Made by a program: the position numbers and the translations under genes. From Streptomyces sp. WM6378 (GTDB taxonomy: Bacteria; Actinomycetota; Actinomycetes; Streptomycetales; Streptomycetaceae), in NCBI RefSeq assembly GCF_001279695.1, contig NZ_LGDD01000289.1:1-20042 (forward strand): 20,042 nucleotides of DNA, read 5' to 3'. How positions within the stretch are numbered: the stretch's first letter is position 1; each line of letters starts with the position of its first letter. The notes under the pieces are model-generated. The model searched no databases. It was not told where the DNA came from and saw only the letters and a list, made by a program, of their open reading frames with translations. Shown piece after piece: positions 7,376-13,545 of this stretch.

Positions 7376-8542
7376 TCAGCGCTGGAGCAGATCGAAGAGC
7401 GACTCCCAGCGCCGGACGATCTCCTCGGTCCGGTAGCGCTGGATGTTCTCGCGGGCCGCCTCGCCGAGACGGTCGCGCAGCTCCTGGTCGGCCAGGAGGC
7501 TGCTGAGGCGGCGCGCGAAGACGTGCGTGTTGCCGGGCGGTGCGAGCAGGCCGTCCTCGCCGTCCCGGATGATCTCGTGGATGCCGGGGGCGACATCGAA
7601 GGCGACGCACGGCACGGCCGTCGCCATCGACTCCATCAGCGACAGCGGGAAGCCCTCGCCGCGCGAGGCGAGCGTGAAGACCGAGCCGTCGCGCAGCGCG
7701 CCCGCCGGGTCGTCGGTGCGGCCCATCCACTCCACCGAGCCGTCCAGGCCCAGCTCGGTGCACTGGCGGCGCAGCGCCTCCTCGTCGGAGCCGGAGCCGT
7801 AGATCCGCAGCGTCCAATCAGGGTGCACCGGAGCCACCTCGGACCAGGCGTCCAGGAGCAGGTCGGTGCCCTTCTCCTCGTGCAGCCGGCCGATGCTGAC
7901 CACGTGCTTCTCGGTGCGGGGCGAGGGCACCTCGGGGAAGAACGGCAGCGGGTTGGGCATGAAGCCCACGTTGTCCAGGCGCTGCAGCGCCCACAGGTCG
8001 GCGTCCTCGCGGGTCAGCGCGAGCATCCGGTCGACGTCCTTGTAGAACCGCTTGACCCGGTTGAAGCGCGAGGACTTGCGGCACGTCTCGTACGACTCGT
8101 GGGTCATGCCGATGACGGTCACGTTCGAGGTGTCGGCGAGCGCCACCCACTCCATCGCCCACACCTGAGTGACGATGACGATCGCGCCGGGCCGGGCCTG
8201 CCGGAACAGCCGGGTCAGCTTCGCGGCCTGCGCGTGCATGCCGGCCGCGCGGGCGGCCCGGCGGCGGTGCTCGACGACGTTCAGCTTGCCCTTGATGCCG
8301 CGCGCGCTGCCCACCGACGGCGGATGCGCGTCGTACAGCGTGGTCGTCGCGTACGGCAGGTCGTCGTCCAGCTCGTGCGGGACCGACGGCGGGGTGATGC
8401 CGATGACGTGGACCTTGTTGCCGCGCTCCACGAAAAGCCGGGCCATCTGGTGAGACCAGGTGGTCACGCCGCCCAGCTCGTTGACGGCGTTGGAGACGAG
8501 GAAGATGTCACGGCCGCCGTCCGTGGCGGTCACTTCAGTCAC
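7376..8542 (-). CDS. Family 4 glycosyltransferase
   Basis: A 388-residue retaining GT-B glycosyltransferase of family GT4, soluble or peripheral on the cytoplasmic side. The N-terminal Rossmann-like domain has VNELGGVTTWSHQMARLF, the usual GGV loop that contacts the acceptor. The C-terminal donor-binding domain begins near 212 (HVVSIGRLHEEKGTDLLLDAW) and ends with the E-x7-E motif, Glu296 and Glu304 in GEGFPLSLME. VAFDVAPGIHEIIRDGEDGLL follows, as usual in the family. Length is normal. The start is GTG at 8540-8542; its GTGA overlaps the TGA stop of the upstream GT2-TagF gene, so translation is probably coupled. It would add one sugar of the glycopolymer repeat or of its lipid-linked precursor; the NDP-sugar used cannot be predicted from this sequence. 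Confidence 0.88.
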   Translation of the reverse strand: MTEVTATDGGRDIFLVSNAVNELGGVTTWSHQMARLFVERGNKVHVIGITPPSVPHELDDDLPYATTTLYDAHPPSVGSARGIKGKLNVVEHRRRAARAAGMHAQAAKLTRLFRQARPGAIVIVTQVWAMEWVALADTSNVTVIGMTHESYETCRKSSRFNRVKRFYKDVDRMLALTREDADLWALQRLDNVGFMPNPLPFFPEVPSPRTEKHVVSIGRLHEEKGTDLLLDAWSEVAPVHPDWTLRIYGSGSDEEALRRQCTELGLDGSVEWMGRTDDPAGALRDGSVFTLASRGEGFPLSLMESMATAVPCVAFDVAPGIHEIIRDGEDGLLAPPGNTHVFARRLSSLLADQELRDRLGEAARENIQRYRTEEIVRRWESLFDLLQR

Positions 8543-11409
8543 TTACCGCTCCCGGGAGTGAAGAACTTGGCAACGATCTGCTGGGCCGCGGTGCCCTTGT
8601 CGTACTCGCCGAACTCGGTGGCGAACCGCTCGCGGGCCCCCGCGTAGTCGGCGTCCGCCGCCTTGAGGCCGTCCACCGTCGCGAACAGCTCGCTCTCGGT
8701 GGCAACGACCGGCCCGGGCGCCTTGTCGCGCAGATCGAAATAGGTGCCACGGGTTTCGTCCGCGTACTCCTCGTAGTCGTACGCGAAGAAGATCATGGGA
8801 CGGTCGAGCAGAGCATAGTCGAACATCAGGGACGAATAGTCGGTGATCAGACCGTCCGCCAGGGCGAGCAGCGGCGTGATGTCGTGGCCCTGCGAGACGT
8901 CGATGACCTTGCCGCGCACCGAGGGCGGAAGGACCACCTGGTTCAGGTAGTGCGAGCGGATCAGGAGGGTGTAGCGGTCGCCGAAGCGGTCCGCGAACTC
9001 CTCGACGTCAAAGGGCAGTTCGAACTTCTTGACCGCTCCGGACTCCGAGGCGCGGAACGTCGGCGCGTAGAGCAGCACCTTCTTGTCCGCGGCGATGCCG
9101 AGCTGCTCGGCGATCGGGCCGCGGACCCGCTCGCCGCTCTCGGCCTCCTGCTCGCGCGCCGCGACGAGCGCGTCGTTGCGCGGGTAGCCGGTGCGAAGGA
9201 GCACCTCGTCGCGCAGCCGGAAGCCGCTCGCCAGGGTGCGCACATCGTGCTCGGAGCGGATCAGGAAGTGGTCGAAGCGGTCCAGGACCTTCTGGTGGGT
9301 GGCCTGGCCTGCCCGGTTGAGCAGCTTCATCTGCGGCACGTCGAAGCCCATCCGCTTGAGCGCGCTGCCGTGCCACGTCTGGATGTAGGTGGTGCCGGGC
9401 CGCTTGGTCAGCTTCATCGGGAAGCCCTGGTTGTCGATCCAGAACTCGGCCTGCGCCAGCGCCCGCAGATACGGGTAGCTCCACCGCTTGACCAGCGTGG
9501 CGTCCTTGGGGAAGCCGGTCGGCTTGGCGCCGTCGTAGGACCACACCGCGTCGAACTGCACGCCCTGGCGGCGCATCTCGTCGTAGATCGCCTTCGGGCT
9601 GTCGCTGAACTGCTTGCCCATGTGGCTCTCGAAGACCACCAGACCCTTGCGGATCGGCAGCTTGGAGAACGCCTCGTGGTAGACGCGGATCTTGGTGTCG
9701 CCCGAGTTGAGGTCCTTCTTGGCCTTACGGGCCTTGCGCAGGCCCTTCTTGGCCAGCGAGGCGGCCTTGCTCTGCAGGGCCTCGCCGATCAGCTCCTGGG
9801 TGCGGACGGTGGCCTGGCCCTCGGCGGTCAGCAGGTACGACAGGTTGCCCTTCGCGGAGATCTCCGGCACAAGCCGGTCGGCGACCAGGCGGGTCAGGCG
9901 CGGCCGGATGCGCAGCGGACGCGCCGACTCCAGCTCGATGCGGCCCGCACCCAGGCGGGTCGGCACCTTCTCGCCGTCGACGTCCAGGTTGACCCACACG
10001 TCCCAGACCACGTCGATGATGCCGAGCGGCCGCAGCTTGCGGGCGAGATCGGCCTCGGCCGTCCAGTCGAGCGTCTGGCCCGCGTGCTTCAGCGAGGCCA
10101 GCGGGAACTTGAAGGACTGCAGACTGGTGCGCCGGGCCCGGAACTCCAGGGTGCCGCTCAGCTTGGCCCCGGGACGGATCCGGCCCAGCGGATTGACGAC
10201 CGAGCCGCCGAGCCGCACCTTGCCGCGCCCGTCGTCGGCGTACGAGGTCAGCCGGTTGCCCAGCGCCAGCTGGGTCAGCGGGCGGGTGTGGTAGCCGAGC
10301 CCGGTCACGTCCAGGAACTTGGCGCCGTCAGCGGTGTCCAGGTGCTCGCCGCACCAGTAGATCCGGCCGTCCCGCTCGATCAGCGGCGACGTCACCGTGT
10401 TGCGGCGGATCAGCGCGTCCACGGCGGGCAGCAGATTGTCCCAGTCGCCCTGCTGGAGCAGGTAGGAGCAGATCGCCTGGATCGGCAGGACGCTGTCGTA
10501 CGCCTCGGGGGAGAGGTCCGCCAGGTACTCGCGGGACAGCTCGGCGAACTCCGCGCGGTACTCCTCGTCACGGTGCGGCAGGTCACGCAGGTGCAGGACC
10601 AAGTCGTGCTTGAGGAACTTGACGTCCTTGGCGAGCCGCAGCCCGTGCAGGTCGTTGTGCTCCAGGAGCGCCTCGATCCGGCGGTGGATCTCCAGACGGT
10701 GCTCGTAGTTGGTCATCTCGTGGCGCCGGTTGGTGACCGACTTCACGGCCGCCTTCTCGTGCACGTTCCAGAAATAGACCTGGTTGGGGATGAGGGTGAT
10801 GCGGTTCGCGGCGAGGTAGGCCTCGGCGATGAACATCAGGTCCTCGTAGAACATGCCCTTGGGGAAGCGCAGGTCGTTGTCGACGAGGAACTCGCGGCGG
10901 TAGCACTTGTTCGTGGAGAGGGTGTCCCACACGAACAGGTCGGGGAGCTCGGTGATCGACTCCAGGGTGCGCGTGGTCCGGTACAGCCACGGGTACCACT
11001 CGGTGCGCTTCGTGGTGCGGGTGCCCTGCGTGAGGCGTACACAGAGGCCGGAAACGATGTCTGCCTGCGTCTGTTCCGCGGCCTCCAGAAGGTTCCGGCA
11101 GGCGTTGTGCTCCAGCACGTCGTCGCTGTCCAGGAACATGATGTAGCGGCCCGTGGCATGGCCGATGCCCACGTTGCGGGGCTCGCCGCCGGCGCCGCTG
11201 TTCTCGGGCAACTGGAAAGCGCGGATGCGGCCCGGGTGAGAAGCTTCCAGTGCCTGGGCGAGCTCGAAGGAACCGTCGGTGCTGCAGTCGTCGACGATCA
11301 GGACCTCGACGCTGTTCAACGTCTGGTCCAAGACCGATTGGACAGCCGTCGGCAGGCGATCTGCGTCGTTGTAAACGATGACGATCACGGAGACGTCAGG
11401 CACTGGCAC
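8539..11409 (-). CDS. GT2 glycosyltransferase fused to a TagF-type CDP-glycerol glycerophosphotransferase domain
   Basis: A 956-residue two-enzyme fusion for a phosphate-containing cell-wall polymer. The N-terminal GT2 domain (about 5-235) has VSVIVIVYNDAD, VDDCSTDG, NSGAGGEPRNVG and DSDD at 94-97. A middle region (about 240-560) continues as in the GT2 protein at 3117-4748 and ends in a very basic stretch (KKGLRKARKAKK) suited to membrane contact. The C-terminal domain (about 585-950) is of the CDP-glycerol:glycerophosphotransferase family: QTWHGSALK (His680), GYPRND (741-746), YAPTFR (781-786), RSHYL (His820) and DGLITDYSSLMFDYA (852-866). Members polymerise polyol-phosphate or transfer sugar-phosphate units; the true donor here is unknown. 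The GTG at 11407-11409 was taken as start, with GGATTGAG just upstream; a GTG two codons later is possible. It is the first gene of the minus-strand unit and overlaps the next by four bases. Confidence 0.92.
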   Translation of the reverse strand: MPVPDVSVIVIVYNDADRLPTAVQSVLDQTLNSVEVLIVDDCSTDGSFELAQALEASHPGRIRAFQLPENSGAGGEPRNVGIGHATGRYIMFLDSDDVLEHNACRNLLEAAEQTQADIVSGLCVRLTQGTRTTKRTEWYPWLYRTTRTLESITELPDLFVWDTLSTNKCYRREFLVDNDLRFPKGMFYEDLMFIAEAYLAANRITLIPNQVYFWNVHEKAAVKSVTNRRHEMTNYEHRLEIHRRIEALLEHNDLHGLRLAKDVKFLKHDLVLHLRDLPHRDEEYRAEFAELSREYLADLSPEAYDSVLPIQAICSYLLQQGDWDNLLPAVDALIRRNTVTSPLIERDGRIYWCGEHLDTADGAKFLDVTGLGYHTRPLTQLALGNRLTSYADDGRGKVRLGGSVVNPLGRIRPGAKLSGTLEFRARRTSLQSFKFPLASLKHAGQTLDWTAEADLARKLRPLGIIDVVWDVWVNLDVDGEKVPTRLGAGRIELESARPLRIRPRLTRLVADRLVPEISAKGNLSYLLTAEGQATVRTQELIGEALQSKAASLAKKGLRKARKAKKDLNSGDTKIRVYHEAFSKLPIRKGLVVFESHMGKQFSDSPKAIYDEMRRQGVQFDAVWSYDGAKPTGFPKDATLVKRWSYPYLRALAQAEFWIDNQGFPMKLTKRPGTTYIQTWHGSALKRMGFDVPQMKLLNRAGQATHQKVLDRFDHFLIRSEHDVRTLASGFRLRDEVLLRTGYPRNDALVAAREQEAESGERVRGPIAEQLGIAADKKVLLYAPTFRASESGAVKKFELPFDVEEFADRFGDRYTLLIRSHYLNQVVLPPSVRGKVIDVSQGHDITPLLALADGLITDYSSLMFDYALLDRPMIFFAYDYEEYADETRGTYFDLRDKAPGPVVATESELFATVDGLKAADADYAGARERFATEFGEYDKGTAAQQIVAKFFTPGSGK

Positions 11410-11631
11410 CTCAATCCACTTGTTCTACTCGCAGGCGCTTCAACGCTACCTGGTATTCCTACCGTGCTCTGCAGCCGCCCGGTCCCGCCCGGCCGCCCGG
11501 CAAAAGGGACATCGTCAGGCCCGCCGGGGTTTGTCACCCGAATGTGTGGCGCGAAGGCAACCGTCGCTAGCCCACACCCCTCTATAGGGAGAAGCGGTGG
11601 ACAACCGAGCCGAGCGCACGAGGGAGCCAGG
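11410..11631. other. Divergent intergenic region
   Basis: This region separates the minus-strand unit from the plus-strand genes and should hold promoters for both. For the minus strand a TAGCGT hexamer (complement of 11443-11448) lies 33 bases before the GTG but has no good -35; the same hexamer occurs before the PIG-L gene (complement of 15867-15872). For the plus strand TATAGG is at 11583-11588. A short open frame from GTG 11597 (38 codons, behind GGGAGAAG) overlaps the next candidate gene and is not supported as a gene. Confidence 0.5.
11583..11588 (+). promoter_or_regulatory. Weak -10 candidate for the GtrB/GtrA unit
   Basis: TATAGG at 11583-11588 would place transcription near 11595, some 37 bases before the GTG of the small ORF at 11632. 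No convincing -35 lies 17-18 bases upstream. The neighbouring AGGGAGAAG could instead be a ribosome-binding site for GTG 11597. Confidence 0.3.
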
Positions 11632-12063
11632 GTGCCGAAGATCTCGCCCCGCTCCTCCGACCCCGGTCCTGCTGACGCCGAGTGCCGGCCCGGTCACCGT
11701 CGCGTGCCCGTGACGTTCCGCTCCGCCGACGCCGAGGACATCGCCCGCACGCCCCCGGACCGCTTCGCTCGTGGGACACTCGACAGGGCGGCCGACGCCG
11801 CGCGGGCCACCGGCCCGGCCCGGGGCACGGCCGCCGGCCACTCGATCCGGGCCGCCTCCCGCCCGGGCACCACCGGCACCTTCGGCGGGCCGATCGCCGT
11901 CAGGGCGGCCGGGAGCGGCTCCCGCGTCACCTGCTCGTACCATACTCCCGGGCTGACGTCCGGACCGGTGGTGAGCGGTCCGGCACTCGCCACCCTGCTC
12001 GCTGTCGCCATCGGTGGGGCGCTCCGCACCCGCACCTGCCGCTCCTCTACTGGAAAGCACTGA
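11632..12063 (+). CDS. Doubtful small CDS upstream of the GtrB gene, unknown function
   Basis: A 143-residue frame beginning GTG at 11632. For it: AGGGAG at 11621-11626 stands five bases upstream, 125 of 143 codons end in G or C by hand count, and its TGA (12061-12063) overlaps the ATG of the next gene. Against it: the second codon position is also very G/C-rich (about 73% by hand count), giving a product dominated by Ala, Arg, Gly, Pro, Ser and Thr with no recognisable domain, and the antisense frame looks equally plausible. One short hydrophobic stretch near the C-terminus (ALATLLAVAIGGAL) might be a membrane segment. If real, it would be co-transcribed and translationally coupled with the GtrB gene. 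If not real, 11410-12062 is a 653-base non-coding region. Confidence 0.35.
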   Translation: MPKISPRSSDPGPADAECRPGHRRVPVTFRSADAEDIARTPPDRFARGTLDRAADAARATGPARGTAAGHSIRAASRPGTTGTFGGPIAVRAAGSGSRVTCSYHTPGLTSGPVVSGPALATLLAVAIGGALRTRTCRSSTGKH

Positions 12064-13055
12064 TGATGAAGCTGTCGGTCGTCGTCCCCTGTTACAACGA
12101 AGAAGCGGTCATCGACCAATTCGACGCCAAGACCCGCAGCGTGCTCGACACCCTCGCGATCGAGTACGAGATCTGTTACGTGGACGACGGCAGCCGCGAC
12201 AAGACGCTCGTGCACCTGCGGGCACTGGCCGACAAGTACCCGGACGCCACCCGCTACGTCTCCTTCAGCCGCAACTTCGGCAAGGAGGCCGGCATGCTGG
12301 CCGGGCTCCGCGAGGCCACCGGCGACGCCGTGGTCATCATGGACGCCGACCTCCAGCACCCGCCGGAGCTCATCGAGCGGATGCTCGACCTCCACCAGCT
12401 GGGCCACGACCAGATCATCGCCCGCCGCACCCGCGAAGGCGACAAGAAGGTCCGCTCCGCCCTGAGCCGCCTCTACTACCGCGCGGTCAACAAGTGGGTC
12501 GACGTCGAGCTCACCGACGGCGTCGGCGACTTCCGCATGCTGTCGCGGCCCGCCGTGGACGCACTGCTCTCGCTCGGCGAGTACAACCGCTTCTCCAAGG
12601 GCCTGTTCTCCTGGATCGGCTTCGACACCGTCACGTTCGACTACCAGAACGCGCAGCGCGAGGCCGGCGAGACCAAGTGGAAGTTCGGCTCGCTCCTGAA
12701 CTACGGCATGGACGGCCTGATCTCCTTCAACAACCGTCCGCTGCGCCTCGCGATCTGGCTAGGCGTGATCCTCGCCGGCATCGGCGCGGCCTACGCCCTG
12801 TGGATCACCGTCGCCGCCATCGCGTACGGCGTGAGCACCCCCGGTTACGTCACCCTCGTCGCGATCATCGTCGGCCTCGGCGGCGTGCAGATGGTGATGC
12901 TGGGCCTGATCGGCGAGTACATCGGCCGCATCTACTACGAGACCAAGCGCCGCCCGCACTTCCTGGTCAAGGAGTCGCACGGCTTCCCCGGCAAGCCCGA
13001 GGGCGTCGAGCGGCGCGAGCCGTACCGCAACGACCAGCAGCGCAAGGTGGTCTGA
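12063..13055 (+). CDS. Polyprenyl-phosphate sugar synthase, GtrB / bacterial DPM1-like
   Basis: A 330-residue membrane-anchored GT2 enzyme that would transfer a sugar from an NDP-sugar to undecaprenyl phosphate on the inner face of the membrane. The catalytic domain (about 4-225) has LSVVVPCYNEEAVI, YVDDGSRDKT, FSRNFGKEAGMLAGL and the metal-binding MDADLQHPPELI. ELTDGVGDFRMLSR is typical of the GtrB/CsbB/DPM1 group. Two membrane segments follow (about 233-258 and 266-292, WLGVILAGIGAAYALW and YVTLVAIIVGLGGVQ), then GEYIGRIYYETKRRPHFLV, the usual end of the family. The start is ATG 12063 or the ATG one codon later; GGAAAG at 12052-12057 fits either. Its stop overlaps the next start (TGATG at 13053-13057). 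Pairing with GtrA indicates a sugar made for use outside the membrane; the sugar cannot be told. Confidence 0.9.
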   Translation: MMKLSVVVPCYNEEAVIDQFDAKTRSVLDTLAIEYEICYVDDGSRDKTLVHLRALADKYPDATRYVSFSRNFGKEAGMLAGLREATGDAVVIMDADLQHPPELIERMLDLHQLGHDQIIARRTREGDKKVRSALSRLYYRAVNKWVDVELTDGVGDFRMLSRPAVDALLSLGEYNRFSKGLFSWIGFDTVTFDYQNAQREAGETKWKFGSLLNYGMDGLISFNNRPLRLAIWLGVILAGIGAAYALWITVAAIAYGVSTPGYVTLVAIIVGLGGVQMVMLGLIGEYIGRIYYETKRRPHFLVKESHGFPGKPEGVERREPYRNDQQRKVV

Positions 13056-13483
13056 TGCCCAGTCAGCTCGGCCAGGTCATCCGCTTCGGCTTCGTCGGCG
13101 GCGTCAACACCTGCACCTTCTACGCCTTCTACTGGCCGCTGCTGCACCTCGCGCACCTGCCGTACTTCGTGGCGTACACCATCGCCTTCCTGCTCAGCAT
13201 GGTCGGCTCGTTCTTCCTGAACACCTACTTCACCTACCGCACCAAGCCGACCTGGAAGAAGTTCCTGCTCTTCCCGCTCACCAACGTCACCAACTTCGTG
13301 GTGCAGAGCGCCGGCCTGTTCGCCCTCGTGCACTGGGTCGGGATGAACAAGACCATCGCCCCGCTGGTCGCCGCCGTGGTGGCCATCCCGTTCACCTATG
13401 TGCTGTCCCGCAAGATCCTGGTGTCGGGGCACCAGGAGGCGGGCGAGCCCGAGGCGGCCGCACCGAAGATCCCGGTGAAGTAG
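13055..13483 (+). CDS. GtrA-family membrane protein, probable flippase for a polyprenyl-linked sugar
   Basis: A 142-residue membrane protein with four predicted hydrophobic segments, characteristic of the GtrA family. The N-terminus QVIRFGFVGGVNTCTFYAFYW, the second segment FVAYTIAFLLSMVGSFFLNTYFTYR and the LSRKILV end are all typical. GtrA proteins are proposed to flip undecaprenyl-phosphate-linked sugars made by GtrB enzymes to the outer face of the membrane, for use by a third, GT-C-type protein. The start ATG overlaps the TGA of the GtrB gene, and AAGGTGG at 13044-13050 precedes it, so the two are translationally coupled. The last 20 residues (EAGEPEAAAPKIPVK) form a hydrophilic tail. The gene ends 21 bases before a perfect 14-pair terminator stem. 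The transported sugar is unknown. Confidence 0.9.
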   Translation: MPSQLGQVIRFGFVGGVNTCTFYAFYWPLLHLAHLPYFVAYTIAFLLSMVGSFFLNTYFTYRTKPTWKKFLLFPLTNVTNFVVQSAGLFALVHWVGMNKTIAPLVAAVVAIPFTYVLSRKILVSGHQEAGEPEAAAPKIPVK

Positions 13484-13504
13484 CGGCGCCGCGAGAACAA
13501 CGAA

Positions 13505-13535
13505 AGGGGGCGGACACCACAGGTGTCCGCCCCCT
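13505..13535. terminator. Bidirectional terminator between gtrA-like and PIG-L genes
   Basis: AGGGGGCGGACACC at 13505-13518 pairs perfectly over 14 bases with GGTGTCCGCCCCCT at 13522-13535 around ACA. GAAA on the left gives a short U run for the minus-strand transcript. The hairpin lies between convergent genes, 10 bases from the PIG-L stop, and should end both transcripts. Confidence 0.87.
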
Positions 13536-13545
13536 CCGTCATCTC

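Noticed and set aside
5892..7817. Long minus-strand frame over the GT-C and GT4 genes
   Set aside because: Arg/Ala/Pro/Gly-rich shadow in another frame; the two genes beneath have motifs and proper boundaries.
8884..12063. Long plus-strand open frame antisense to the GT2-TagF gene (over 1000 codons)
   Set aside because: High third-position G/C on the true strand leaves stops rare on the other. The product lacks any domain, and its opposite strand encodes clear GT2 and TagF motifs. Just its last 143 codons were kept as a doubtful gene.
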